A stretch of DNA of 64,000 nt from an uncultured Dyadobacter sp. (GTDB lineage: Bacteria; Bacteroidota; Bacteroidia; Cytophagales; Spirosomataceae), in assembly GCF_946482605.1 (NCBI RefSeq), contig NZ_CAMLSE010000017.1:124001-188000 (forward strand), in the 5' to 3' direction. How positions within the stretch are numbered: position 1 is the first letter of the stretch; each line of letters starts with the position of its first letter. The notes under the pieces are model-generated. The model was not told the DNA's origin. It did not search any database and worked only from the letters and a program-made list of their open reading frames with translations. Position numbers and translations under genes: made by a program. Of the stretch, positions 53,411-63,116 are shown in pieces.

Positions 53411-54937
53411 ATGAAAAAGGCCATTCAAATATTCATCAGCGGGTTGAGCATTACGATGATGCTTTCCTGCGACAGTGGTTTTGATAAAATGAATATCAAT
53501 CCCATCGCCCTCACGGCGGTCGATCCCGCCTATCAGCTGAATACCACGATCGTCAATAGTGCGCCTGTGTACGGTAATCTCAGCTACGAAACGACGATCG
53601 TCAAACAGATGATTACGCCATTCAGCGGGCAGGGTTCGGCGGCAAACTTCAACCAGGACAACCGGGGTGTGACTTCGGGCAACTGGAATACGTTTTACCG
53701 GACGATCATCAAGGAACTGGCCGACGTGACCGGCAAAACCCGGGACGATGCCAACCGCACCAACCTATACAACATGGCGCGGATCTGGAAAGCCTACGCA
53801 TTCATGATCCTGACCGACACTTACGGCAATATTCCTTACAACGAAGCCGGATTGGGCTTTTTGTCGGGGAACACTACACCGGCCTATGATAACCAGGAAG
53901 CGATTTACAACGACATTCTGAATGAGCTGGAAGCCGCATCGAAGGGGCTGGACGCTTCCAAACCGGCGGTAGCCAGCGATGTACTGTACGGCGGGGACGT
54001 CGCGAAATGGAAGAAACTCGGCAACTCGCTATTGCTGCGAGCTGCTATGCGGCTTGCCAAAATTAACCCGACCAAAGCGGCCGAATATGTTGCCAAAGCG
54101 ACAGCGGGCGGAGTGATGACCTCCAACCAGGATAATGCGGTGATCCGGCATACGGCCAGTTTCAGCAATCCCGTCGGCAGCTCGCTGAATGGCGGTCAAT
54201 CGGCTTTCTATTATCTGGATGAAGAATTTGTCACTTACCTGGCGACGAACGCCGATCCGCGCCTGGCGTCGATTGCTGTACGCTATGTGGGGGCTCAAAG
54301 CGGCGCCGACCAGGTGGAAGCCAAAGCGAACCGATCAGTAGGCGTTCAGATCGGGATGCCGCAGGGGTATGACAACACGACGATCAGCGCAGACGTGGCC
54401 GCGAAAAAACTGGCGAGCCTGTGGGATTACAGTCAGCTCGACAGGACCCGGATGGCCGCCCTGAATGCACCGAGCTTCCTGGTCACCTATGCACAAACTC
54501 AGTTGCTGCTGGCGGAGGCGGTAGTCCGTAAATGGGCGACCGGGGACGCGGCAGCGCTGTACGCGGAGGGGATTAAGGCGCATATGCAGCAGTTTGGGAT
54601 GTATGGCGCGGCGACGGCCATCGGAGAGGTCGCCATCAATGCCTATGTAGCCGCACATCCGCTGCATGCGGGCAAGGAGCTGGAAGAGATCAATACGCAA
54701 TACTGGGTAGCGTCTTTTCTGATCGGTCCGGAAGCCTTCGCAAATTTCCGCCGCAGCGGCTTTCCGGCTTTGAAACCCAATCCATATCCCGGCAGCGACC
54801 TCAAAAACGAACCATTCATACGCCGGCTCACCTACACCGACGCCGAGCTGAACGTCAACCACTACAATGTCCAGAAGGCCATTGCCACCCAAGGTCCCGA
54901 CCTCCTCGATACCCGGGTGTGGTGGGACAAGAAATAA
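53411..54937 (+). CDS. SusD/RagB family lipoprotein (SusD-like_2)
   Basis: 508 residues from ATG 53411 (MKKAIQIFISGLSITMMLSC), with the lipobox Cys at residue 20. The N-terminus FDKMNINPIALTAVDP and the YNMARIWKAYAFMILTDTYG segment are typical of the SusD-like_2 group, which pairs with SusC proteins like the one 20 bases upstream. It is the surface binding partner in this import system. Confidence 0.95.
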   Translation: MKKAIQIFISGLSITMMLSCDSGFDKMNINPIALTAVDPAYQLNTTIVNSAPVYGNLSYETTIVKQMITPFSGQGSAANFNQDNRGVTSGNWNTFYRTIIKELADVTGKTRDDANRTNLYNMARIWKAYAFMILTDTYGNIPYNEAGLGFLSGNTTPAYDNQEAIYNDILNELEAASKGLDASKPAVASDVLYGGDVAKWKKLGNSLLLRAAMRLAKINPTKAAEYVAKATAGGVMTSNQDNAVIRHTASFSNPVGSSLNGGQSAFYYLDEEFVTYLATNADPRLASIAVRYVGAQSGADQVEAKANRSVGVQIGMPQGYDNTTISADVAAKKLASLWDYSQLDRTRMAALNAPSFLVTYAQTQLLLAEAVVRKWATGDAAALYAEGIKAHMQQFGMYGAATAIGEVAINAYVAAHPLHAGKELEEINTQYWVASFLIGPEAFANFRRSGFPALKPNPYPGSDLKNEPFIRRLTYTDAELNVNHYNVQKAIATQGPDLLDTRVWWDKK

Positions 54938-54966
54938 CCGCATTGTATCAACCATTGATTTTTGGA

Positions 54967-55740
54967 ATGAAAAACCTGAAAAAACGACTGCAAAACGGGG
55001 AAACCCTGCATGGCTGCTGGCTCAACACCGGAAGCTCACTCACCGCGGAGATCGTCGGCCTGGCTGGCTTCGATTGGGTGCTGATCGACCTGGAACACGG
55101 GGCTGGCTCCGAAAAGGACGTGCTTTACCAGTTACAGGCCCTGGAACACACCCCTACGGCTGCGATCGTACGCGTGGAGAGTTCGGAAAGTCAGCGCATT
55201 CACCGGGTGCTGGATATGGGGGCGGAGGGCGTGATGTGTCCGAAGATCCTCAATCCCGCCGGGGCGCAGAAGCTCGTGCAGGGTTTGCATTATCCGCCTT
55301 TCGGAGGCCGCGGTGTAGCCAAAATGGTACGGGCGACCGGTTTTGGGCAGCATTTTCAGGATTATTATGACAATTCGCGGGCTGATATTCTCGGCATCGC
55401 GCAGATCGAAACGGTGGAAGTACTGGGCCATCTGGATGAGGTGGCGGGCACGGACGGTGTTGACGTGCTCTTCATCGGCCCGGCCGACCTTTCGATGGAG
55501 CTGGGCATATTCGGGCAGTTCGATCACCCGCAGTTCAAAGAGGCGGTGCGTGACACGGTGGAGGCGGCCAGGAAGGCGGGTAAAGCCACCGGTATCCTGT
55601 TTTTCAATACCAACGAATACAAAAATTACCACGACCTCGGCATCCGGTTCATTGCCTGTGGCTCGGATGCCACTTTTGTAGCCGAAGGTGCACGCGCAAT
55701 GGCCAAAAAACTGAACGATCTCCGCCCCACTCAAAACTGA
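54967..55740 (+). CDS. HpcH/HpaI aldolase, probable 2-dehydro-3-deoxyglucarate aldolase
   Basis: 257 residues from ATG 54967, matching the length of GarL-type aldolases. Active-site elements are visible: WLNTGSS, LIDLEHGAGSE, VRVESSES, MGAEGVMCPKI and the acid pair in FIGPADLSMELG. It cleaves 5-keto-4-deoxyglucarate to pyruvate and tartronate semialdehyde, which fits the neighbouring glucarate dehydratase and tartronate semialdehyde reductase. The family also cleaves related 2-keto acids, so the assignment leans on context. Confidence 0.85.
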   Translation: MKNLKKRLQNGETLHGCWLNTGSSLTAEIVGLAGFDWVLIDLEHGAGSEKDVLYQLQALEHTPTAAIVRVESSESQRIHRVLDMGAEGVMCPKILNPAGAQKLVQGLHYPPFGGRGVAKMVRATGFGQHFQDYYDNSRADILGIAQIETVEVLGHLDEVAGTDGVDVLFIGPADLSMELGIFGQFDHPQFKEAVRDTVEAARKAGKATGILFFNTNEYKNYHDLGIRFIACGSDATFVAEGARAMAKKLNDLRPTQN

Positions 55741-55746
55741 CATTTC

Positions 55747-57213
55747 ATGACTTTGATGACCGTTTTATTCAGTGATCCATTGTTTATTCTCCTTATCGGC
55801 GTGATTATCGTGGTAGGCGGGATCATTTTCCTTCAGTTGCACCCGTTCCTGGCCCTGATCCTGGCCGCGTTTACGGTGGCATTGCTGACACCCGCTGCGT
55901 CTATCGAGGCATTTGCGCTTGCAAAAGGTTCGGCCCCGGCGGCGGCGAAAGCGCTGGCCGCCAAAAGTATCGGCGAACGCATTGCGACGGAGTTTGGCAG
56001 TACCTGCGGCAAAATCGGTATTTTGATCGCCATGGCGGCCATTATCGGCAAAAGTATGCTGGAAAGCGGGGCTGCCGAGCGCATTGTCCGTTCAATGCTC
56101 GCGGTCACCGGAGTACGCAATGCGCCCTTCGCATTCCTGGTGAGCAGTTTTTTTCTGGGCGTGCCCGTGTTTTTCGATATTGTGATTTTCCTCATGATCC
56201 CGCTCGCCAAAGCGGTGAGCATGCGTATCGGTAAAAACTACCTGCTGCTGGTGCTGGCCATTACCGGCGGCGCGGCCATGGCCAATTCTTTCGTACCCCC
56301 GGCACCGGGACCGTTGTTCCTGATCGGTGAAATGAACATCCCCATTGGTATGATGATGGCTGGCGGCACTTTGCTGGGACTCGTTACCATTACTTCGGGA
56401 TTCCTGTTTGCCAAATGGGCCAATGCCAAATGGCCCGTCGAACTGCGCGATTCACTGGACGCCCGGCTGGACGATATCCGGTCCCTTGCCGAGCGTGACG
56501 ACAGCGAGCTGCCGCCGTTATGGTTTTCGCTGTTGCCCGTGCTTTTTCCACTGGTACTGATTTGCCTGGACAATATTTTGAAATCGGTCATTAAATCGGG
56601 GACTTATGTGCCGGAATCCGGGCTGGCGCATTTTCTGGTGGATTTTGTGGCTTTGTTTGGTGACAAAAACATTGCATTGGTTACCGGAGGACTCATAGCA
56701 TTGGTACTCCTCGCCGTCAGAAAGAAAGGTAGTAAAGACGGTGTTACCACATTCGTACAGGCTGCATTGATGAGCGGCGGAGGTATTATCCTGATCACGG
56801 CGGCGGGCGGTGCGTTCGGAGGCATTTTGCAGCAAACCGGCATCAGTTCCCGCATTGCAGCTCTCACGGCCGATTACCAGATGACCCTCATCCCACTCGC
56901 ATTCGTGATCAGCGCGGTTGTCCGTACAGCCCAGGGATCGGCGACGGTGGCGCTCATTACGGCTTCCGGCATCCTGTCGGGAATGGCTACCAGCGCCCAT
57001 CTCGAATACCATCCGCTTTACCTCGGCCTGGCGATCGGCTGTGGTTCCAAACTGGTGCCGTGGATGAACGACGCCGGTTTCTGGATCATCGTCAAGATCA
57101 GCAACCTCACCGAAAAGGAGGCATTAAAGACCTTCTCTCCAATGCTCGTGGTGATGGGATGTGTTGGTCTGGTGGTGCTGATGATCGCCGCGAGAATGTT
57201 TCCATTGGTTTAG
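55747..57213 (+). CDS. GntP family permease
   Basis: 488 residues with about twelve hydrophobic segments. The GntP pattern is clear (FALAKGSAPAAAKALAAKSI, GVPVFFDIVIFLMIPLAK, ANSFVPPAPGPL, WMNDAGFWIIVKIS). Members import gluconate, glycerate or aldarates by proton symport across the inner membrane. Here the likely cargo is glucarate or the same acid handled by the adjacent dehydratase. It starts six bases after the aldolase stop. Confidence 0.9.
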   Translation: MTLMTVLFSDPLFILLIGVIIVVGGIIFLQLHPFLALILAAFTVALLTPAASIEAFALAKGSAPAAAKALAAKSIGERIATEFGSTCGKIGILIAMAAIIGKSMLESGAAERIVRSMLAVTGVRNAPFAFLVSSFFLGVPVFFDIVIFLMIPLAKAVSMRIGKNYLLLVLAITGGAAMANSFVPPAPGPLFLIGEMNIPIGMMMAGGTLLGLVTITSGFLFAKWANAKWPVELRDSLDARLDDIRSLAERDDSELPPLWFSLLPVLFPLVLICLDNILKSVIKSGTYVPESGLAHFLVDFVALFGDKNIALVTGGLIALVLLAVRKKGSKDGVTTFVQAALMSGGGIILITAAGGAFGGILQQTGISSRIAALTADYQMTLIPLAFVISAVVRTAQGSATVALITASGILSGMATSAHLEYHPLYLGLAIGCGSKLVPWMNDAGFWIIVKISNLTEKEALKTFSPMLVVMGCVGLVVLMIAARMFPLV

Positions 57214-57240
57214 TTATTCAAAAACAATTAGTGAGTTAAT

Positions 57241-58092
57241 ATGGACAGAATTGGTTTTATAGGGCTGGGTATCATGGGTAAGCCGATGGCGCTCAACCTG
57301 CTTAAAGCGGACTTTCCGGTGGGTGTGCTGGCCGCCAGCCTGGCGTCGGACACATTGAAAGAGGCGGGGGCCGTCGTGTGGCCGGATGTGGCTGCGCTGG
57401 CCGCGGGCAGTGATATCATCATCACGATGTTGCCGGATTCGCCGCAGGTAGAGCAGGTCGTCGACAGTGGTGTGCTTGCCGGTATTCGCGAGGGAAGTCT
57501 CTTTATTGATATGTCGACCATTGCTCCTTCTGTGGCCAGAAACCTTTACACGACGATGCAGGAAAAAGGTGTAGAGGCACTGGATGCGCCGGTTTCGGGT
57601 GGACAGGTAGGCGCAGAGGGCGCCACGTTGTCCATTATGGCAGGTGGCAGTGCAACTGCATTCGGGCGGGCACTGCCGGTGTTTCAGGCGATGGGCAAAA
57701 ACATCGTACACATCGGCGAACCGGGTGCCGGGCAGACGACCAAAGCTTGTAACCAGATGATCGTGGGGCAAACAATCCAGGCTGTGGCCGAAGCATTTAC
57801 ATTGGCCGAAAGCGCGGGTGTGGACCTGGTCAAAATGCGGGAAGTACTGCTGGGTGGTTTTGCGCAGAGCCGGATTCTGGACCTGCACGGCCAGCGGATC
57901 ATCGATCAGAATTTTAAACCCGGTTTTAAAATCAAACTACATCAGAAAGACATGAACATCGCTTTGCAGACGGGCGGTGAATTTGGCCTCGCATTGCCCG
58001 GTACGGAAACCGTGGCGGCCCAGATGCAGGCCGCCATGCGGCAGGGTAACGGGGAGCTCGATCACAGTGCGCTGTTCCTTGTATTGAAGTAA
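57241..58092 (+). CDS. garR: 2-hydroxy-3-oxopropionate (tartronate semialdehyde) reductase
   Basis: 283 residues. The N-terminal Rossmann domain has GFIGLGIMGKPMALNL. The beta-hydroxyacid dehydrogenase signature DAPVSGGQVGAEGATL and catalytic Lys in AGQTTKACNQMIVG are present. It reduces tartronate semialdehyde, one product of the upstream aldolase, to D-glycerate. Glycerate kinase is not in this window. Related enzymes act on 3-hydroxyisobutyrate, but the setting favours GarR. Confidence 0.88.
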   Translation: MDRIGFIGLGIMGKPMALNLLKADFPVGVLAASLASDTLKEAGAVVWPDVAALAAGSDIIITMLPDSPQVEQVVDSGVLAGIREGSLFIDMSTIAPSVARNLYTTMQEKGVEALDAPVSGGQVGAEGATLSIMAGGSATAFGRALPVFQAMGKNIVHIGEPGAGQTTKACNQMIVGQTIQAVAEAFTLAESAGVDLVKMREVLLGGFAQSRILDLHGQRIIDQNFKPGFKIKLHQKDMNIALQTGGEFGLALPGTETVAAQMQAAMRQGNGELDHSALFLVLK

Positions 58093-58130
58093 ACACTGGT
58101 TTTGATTATTTACCTTAACCGATTCCAATC

Positions 58131-59249
58131 ATGAAAAGACATCAGTTTGTAAAGGCGCTGGCCGCAGGCTCGGTAGGAGCGGCGGTCATTGGTGAAAGCC
58201 AGGCACACGCTGTCGCGAAGGCCGAACCCAAGAAGGTTTTGATGAAAGTAGGCTGCCAGTCGGGCGGTACGAGCATTGAAAACCTCGAATTCAAGGCGCG
58301 GCACGGCGTGTATAATATCGATGGCGGTGCCCCGAAGATCATCGAAGGTAAAGGCTGGGACCTGGACGACTCGATGAGAAAGCGGGAAGCTTGCGAAAAG
58401 TATGGTATTGCGCTCGACGCCTACCACTGGCCGCTGGCCTCTTCCGGCATCGACAAGGCCATTTTTCCCAATGTGATGCTGGGAAAAAGCCCTCAGCGCG
58501 ACCGCGAAATTGAGCAATTACAACAAATGATCATGGTGGCCGGTAAAACAGGCGTTCCGCTTTTGAACTACAATACCACCATTCTCCCTGTGCTACGAAC
58601 CAGCCGCACGGTCGACCCGAAACGGGGCAATGCGATTTACAGCACCTGGAATTATGAGGAAGCCTTGAAAAAGAACGATCCGAAAACGATAGCCGGAGAC
58701 GTATCCATTGATATGATTTTCGAACGCATTACCTACCTGCTCGATCGGTGCCTGCCTGTCGCGAAGGAATACAAAGTGAGGTTGGGCAACCACATCGCCG
58801 ATCCGCCGACGCCCGTTGGCTATCGGGGCATTACCCGCTGGAATAGCCCCGATGTTTTTGCGGGCATTAAACGCTTCGCACAGCTTTACGATAATCCTTA
58901 CCATGGTTTCAATTTCTGCATAGGCTCCATTGCGGAGGGTTTGAAAGATCCTAAAACCGAAATCCTTCCGATCATCAAATGGGTAGGCGACCGCAAGCAG
59001 ATCTTCAACATTCATTTACGCAACATCAAGGGCGGCTGGAACAACTTCCAGGAGGTCTATCCCGACAATGGCGATATGAATTTCCTGCAAGTCGTCCGCG
59101 CATTGCGAGATGTTGGCTTCGACGGCATGGTGATGCCCGACCATGTACCGCATCACGAAGCGGCGGGATCCACCAACGAAGCATTCGCATTCAGCTACGG
59201 GTACATCAAAGGCCTCCTGCAAGCCGCCTCCGACGAAGCCCGAATTTGA
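58131..59249 (+). CDS. Mannonate dehydratase-like TIM-barrel protein, exported
   Basis: 372 residues. A Tat- or Sec-like leader (MKRHQFVKALAAGSVGAAVI, cut near AHA) precedes a barrel resembling UxuA: KVRLGNHIADPPTP, GFNFCIGSIAEG, FNIHLRNIKGG with EVYPDNGDM, and MPDHVPHH, which would supply metal ligands. True UxuA is cytoplasmic and has a somewhat different metal-site segment, so export and that divergence suggest an altered substrate, probably a uronate or aldonate. It is in line with the glucarate genes. Confidence 0.75.
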   Translation: MKRHQFVKALAAGSVGAAVIGESQAHAVAKAEPKKVLMKVGCQSGGTSIENLEFKARHGVYNIDGGAPKIIEGKGWDLDDSMRKREACEKYGIALDAYHWPLASSGIDKAIFPNVMLGKSPQRDREIEQLQQMIMVAGKTGVPLLNYNTTILPVLRTSRTVDPKRGNAIYSTWNYEEALKKNDPKTIAGDVSIDMIFERITYLLDRCLPVAKEYKVRLGNHIADPPTPVGYRGITRWNSPDVFAGIKRFAQLYDNPYHGFNFCIGSIAEGLKDPKTEILPIIKWVGDRKQIFNIHLRNIKGGWNNFQEVYPDNGDMNFLQVVRALRDVGFDGMVMPDHVPHHEAAGSTNEAFAFSYGYIKGLLQAASDEARI

Positions 59250-59321
59250 AAAGCAGGGTAAAGGTCGCTGCAATTCGTCCAGAGCATACAGCCTATTGCA
59301 TATAGCTTAAAGCAAAAAACT

Positions 59322-60611
59322 ATGTCCATTATCCACGAGATCCACATTACCCCCATTGCCATCATTGACCCGCCGCTGTTGAATGCAGCCGGCCTGCACG
59401 CACCGTATGCGCTCCGGACGGTTGTTGAAATCGTAACCGACGACCGCATTTCGGGCATCAGCGAGATCCCCGGCAACAGCGATATCGATGCCGCCCTGGA
59501 AGAAGCCAGGGCACTGCTCATTGGCAAGGACCCGTTCAATCTGAATGTGATCCGGCAAATTCTGACCGAGCATTTCGGTACTGAATCGGCGGCTTCGCGG
59601 GGAGATGCGCCCTGGGACCAGCGGAAATTGGTACACATTTTCAGCGCCGTGGAAGTGGCTTGTCTGGACATCATCGGTAAGATCACCAATCGGCCCGTGG
59701 TGGATTTGCTGGGCGGCAAAATGCGCGACCGTGTGCCATTCTCGGCCTATTTGTTCTATAAATATGAAGGGGCGGGCGGCAAATTCGAATTCGGTACCGA
59801 TCCCGCTGCCACCGGTTGGGCAGCCGCCCGGCAAGCGGCAGCGCTCGACCCGGAAGGTATTGTGGCCCAGGCGAAAGCCATGTGCAAGGAATTCGGATTT
59901 CAGTCGATTAAACTGAAAGGCGGTGCATTTGAGCCGCGCCTGGAAGTGGATTCGATGCTGGCCCTGCACCAGGCCTTTGGCCCGGGCATTCCCCTGCGCA
60001 TCGACCCGAACGCGATCTGGGAAGTGGAAACAGCGATCCGCTACGGCCGGGAACTGAAAGGCATTCTGGAATACCTCGAAGACCCCGTTCGCGGGCAGGA
60101 GAACATGGCCAGGGTGCGCAAGGAACTGGGCATCCCGCTGGCCACAAATATGTGCACTACGTCATTTGGAGACATTCCCCGCGCCATCGAACTGGGTTCG
60201 GAGGACATTATCCTGAGCGACCACCATTTCTGGGGAGGGCTCCGGGCTTCGATGACGCTCTCGGGCATATGCGAGACTTTCGGGCGGGGACTATCGATGC
60301 ATTCCAACAGCCATTTGGGGATATCGCTGGCGGCTATGGTGCATCTCGGGGCCGCATTACCGGAAGTTCCCTATGCACTAGACACCCATTATCCCTGGCA
60401 AAGCGATGAGGTCATTGTCGGCGGCCGCATTCAGTTTGAGGAAGGCAGCGTGGCCGTGCCGGCCGGCCCCGGGTTGGGTGTCGAGCTCGACCGGCAAGCG
60501 TTGCAGAAACTGCATGAAAATTACCTCGCCTGTGGTCTCAAAAAACGCGACGATGAAATCGAAATGCAGAAAAAAGTACCGGGCTGGAAGTTTAAGGCCG
60601 TGCGCTGGTAA
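59322..60611 (+). CDS. gudD: Glucarate dehydratase
   Basis: 429 residues, enolase superfamily. The catalytic K-x-K (SIKLKGG, near 205), metal ligands in RIDPNAIW, LEYLEDP and LATNMCTT, and the catalytic His in the DHHFWGG / SMHSNSHLG region are all in place and in the order found in GlucD. It dehydrates D-glucarate (and L-idarate) to 5-keto-4-deoxyglucarate for the upstream aldolase. It is the last gene of the + strand run and stops six bases from the convergent gene. Confidence 0.9.
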   Translation: MSIIHEIHITPIAIIDPPLLNAAGLHAPYALRTVVEIVTDDRISGISEIPGNSDIDAALEEARALLIGKDPFNLNVIRQILTEHFGTESAASRGDAPWDQRKLVHIFSAVEVACLDIIGKITNRPVVDLLGGKMRDRVPFSAYLFYKYEGAGGKFEFGTDPAATGWAAARQAAALDPEGIVAQAKAMCKEFGFQSIKLKGGAFEPRLEVDSMLALHQAFGPGIPLRIDPNAIWEVETAIRYGRELKGILEYLEDPVRGQENMARVRKELGIPLATNMCTTSFGDIPRAIELGSEDIILSDHHFWGGLRASMTLSGICETFGRGLSMHSNSHLGISLAAMVHLGAALPEVPYALDTHYPWQSDEVIVGGRIQFEEGSVAVPAGPGLGVELDRQALQKLHENYLACGLKKRDDEIEMQKKVPGWKFKAVRW

Positions 60612-60616
60612 GCAAA

Positions 60617-61495
60617 TCAGAATTTCGCCATCATGCGGTCAAAGACCTGACGCTGCTCTTTCATCGCTTTGACCTTGTCATCGGGGTTGGTGTGGCATTC
60701 GAGCAATACCCATCCTCTGTAATCCATTTTGGCAAGGTTGTCGATGAGCTCCGGGTAAGGGTAATCGGTCCTGTCGAGCTCGCGTACGTGGCAAGTGTCG
60801 CTGAAGTACTTTTTGACCAGGTCGAAGTTGTATTGAAAGCCCTGCCCGTTCAGATCCTGTTTGTTGCAGTTCCAGCATATTTTCGCATTGCGGTGATCTG
60901 CGTAGTCCATGATCTTGCGGATGTTGGGCAGTTCCTGGGTTTCTTCGCCATGTACTTCGAGTCGTAATTGCTGACCGAATTCGGCCGCGTAGCCAGCCAG
61001 TCCGCGCAATGCAAGACCAATCTGTTCCAATGTTTTCTCTGTCGGGACTTCCTTGTGCAAGGCATTCGGCTTGACTTTCACGCCTGTACCGCCCACATCG
61101 GCGCTCAGTCGGATAAATTCCTTCGTGCGCTCGATAGATGCTTTCAGTTTGTCCTGATCGGGATAGTCGTATTGCTGGTTGGTCCCTAGTCCCACGATAT
61201 CGACGGGACTATCGGCAAACATTTTCCTGACTTCCTTCCGTTGCGTTGGCGTTAGGTCGGGCATCACCTTATGCGCATGCTCAACGCGCAGTTCGACGCC
61301 AGTAATCTGCGTATCTGTGCAGTTTTTAATGAGGGTAGGCACGTCCCAGTCTTTCCCCCAGAGATAAGTCACAAGTCCGAGCTTCATTTTTGGTTTTTTC
61401 CAAAAAACAGAATCGGCTTGTGTAAGATCCGGGAGCAGCATGGCTCCGGCTGAAAGGGAGAGGCTTTGGAGAAACGTTTTTCTGTCGATGCGCAT
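60617..61495 (-). CDS. Exported sugar phosphate isomerase/epimerase-like TIM-barrel protein
   Basis: 292 residues. An N-terminal leader (MRIDRKTFLQSLSLSAGAML) with an RK pair suggests Tat export. The AP-endonuclease-2/xylose isomerase-like barrel shows VELRVEHAHKVMP, LRLEVHGEETQ, ICWNCNKQD, CHVRELDRTDYPYP and WVLLECHTNPD, with metal-binding Glu, His and Asp at expected spacing. The substrate is unknown. It lies next to the uronate/aldarate genes but in opposite direction, forming an operon with the esterase upstream. Confidence 0.82.
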   Translation of the reverse strand: MRIDRKTFLQSLSLSAGAMLLPDLTQADSVFWKKPKMKLGLVTYLWGKDWDVPTLIKNCTDTQITGVELRVEHAHKVMPDLTPTQRKEVRKMFADSPVDIVGLGTNQQYDYPDQDKLKASIERTKEFIRLSADVGGTGVKVKPNALHKEVPTEKTLEQIGLALRGLAGYAAEFGQQLRLEVHGEETQELPNIRKIMDYADHRNAKICWNCNKQDLNGQGFQYNFDLVKKYFSDTCHVRELDRTDYPYPELIDNLAKMDYRGWVLLECHTNPDDKVKAMKEQRQVFDRMMAKF

Positions 61496-61548
61496 GGAAG
61501 CCGTTTTTTAAATGGTTACAAACGCTCTAAGCCGGCTCTTTGCCTTTT

Positions 61549-63105
61549 CTACCGTTTGGCGGCCTGTTCGATTAAGAAATCCAATGCAGGTTGTTCTGCT
61601 AACGGGCCTGCTTTTACTTCATCACCGAGCCATATCAATTGGGGCGCATTCGGGTTGAATGCCGGCCACTGCGGTAGGCCGGTGCCGTTGGGATTGCCGG
61701 TTTTGATGAAATTGACCCAATATGCTGCCATCAGATGGGCCAGCTGATCGTCGGTCGCGTCGAGGGGGCGTAAGGAACGGTCTATAAAACGGAGGTTATC
61801 ATACGCATATGCCACCTCACCCGTGTGGAATGCGCCGTAATGCGCGTAAATGCCGGTCGCGGGCAGCTTCCGTGTGAACCTGTACACGTAAGATGTTTTG
61901 CCCTGACGAGATTGAGCTACCGCCCAGGCATAATTCTGCATTCCGAAGCTTGCGTCGCGGGCCAGTTCGTTCTGTGAATGGGCGGCCTGCTCGTCGGTCT
62001 GAGCCGGGTAATGTTGAAAGAATGTTTGGGCAACCGGGCCGTACAGCTGGTTGTACTGGGCCTGGAAGTCGGCCGCGCGCTTGGGTTTTACTACCGCGTT
62101 TTCATTCTGGTTCCAACCAGTCAGCAGGCTGACGGGATTTTGTTTGCCTGACTCATAGATCGCTCCAACCGGCTCCGGAAGGACGAAGCCGTCAGTGATA
62201 GGCCCGCGGAATGCAGTAATGTTTTTCAGAATCTCTTCTGCGGATACTTTTCTTAACGCGGCAACAGAGGCAGCGTTCAGTTTTTCACCGGCTTTCAAAC
62301 CCCCTTCTTCGGCTTGTTTCAAAGACGGATAGTTTCTGCCAAATCCGGCTCCGCTCTCCGCTATCGCTTTTTGGAACAATCCTTTCGCCTGCGGGCTCAC
62401 AACGAGGCAATTGACGCTCATCGAGCCCGCCGACTGGCCGGCGATCGTGACATTGGCAGGGTCACCTCCAAACTGGGTAATGTTCTTTTTTACCCATTTC
62501 AAAGCCGCGATCTGATCCATAAGCCCATAGTTGCCGGAGGCATTTTTACCTGATTCTTTGGTCAGTTCGGGGTGCGCAAAAAAACCGAATGCGCCCACAC
62601 GGTAATTAATACTGACGAAAACAACACCTTTCCGTGCTGTTGCTTCTCCATCATAAATAGGGCATCCTGCACCGCCGCTCACAAATCCGCCGCCATAGAT
62701 CCAGACAACCACCGGCTTTTTAGCCGCAGTTTTCCCCTGCTTCGCTGTCCATACATTCAGGTAAAGACAATCCTCGCTAATGGGCGTTTTCGGGATCAGA
62801 AATTCGGCACTCCACATACTGAACGGCACTGGCTCGCCCTGGACGGGGCTCGGTCCGAATGCATCGCATGCCCTGATGCCTTTCCACGGCTTGACGGGCT
62901 GGGGGGCTTTCCACCGCAAGTCACCAATGGGTGGAGCGGCGAACGGAATGCCTTTGTAAATGCTTATGTGGCCGTCGGCGCTGGTACCACCGGATATCTT
63001 TCCGCCGTCAACGCGCAGGGTGTCGGAGGCATGTGAAGTCAGGGCTATGCATTGCGCGACGAGGAAAAGCAGTGCATATGGAAAGGAGAGCAAAGAAAAT
63101 TTCAT
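61549..63105 (-). CDS. Type B carboxylesterase
   Basis: 518 residues with a signal peptide (about 1-27, ending SHA). It has the typical start FAAPPIGDLRWKAPQPV, oxyanion region WIYGGGFVSGG, nucleophile in TIAGQSAGSMSVN, an acidic residue in LTGWNQNENA (or near) and the catalytic His in GAFHTGEVAYA. It hydrolyses ester bonds in the periplasm, possibly acyl groups on plant-derived uronate oligomers, given the neighbours. It begins 11 bases after the HTH gene on the same strand. Confidence 0.9.
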   Translation of the reverse strand: MKFSLLSFPYALLFLVAQCIALTSHASDTLRVDGGKISGGTSADGHISIYKGIPFAAPPIGDLRWKAPQPVKPWKGIRACDAFGPSPVQGEPVPFSMWSAEFLIPKTPISEDCLYLNVWTAKQGKTAAKKPVVVWIYGGGFVSGGAGCPIYDGEATARKGVVFVSINYRVGAFGFFAHPELTKESGKNASGNYGLMDQIAALKWVKKNITQFGGDPANVTIAGQSAGSMSVNCLVVSPQAKGLFQKAIAESGAGFGRNYPSLKQAEEGGLKAGEKLNAASVAALRKVSAEEILKNITAFRGPITDGFVLPEPVGAIYESGKQNPVSLLTGWNQNENAVVKPKRAADFQAQYNQLYGPVAQTFFQHYPAQTDEQAAHSQNELARDASFGMQNYAWAVAQSRQGKTSYVYRFTRKLPATGIYAHYGAFHTGEVAYAYDNLRFIDRSLRPLDATDDQLAHLMAAYWVNFIKTGNPNGTGLPQWPAFNPNAPQLIWLGDEVKAGPLAEQPALDFLIEQAAKR

Positions 63106-63116
63106 CTGGAAATTGT

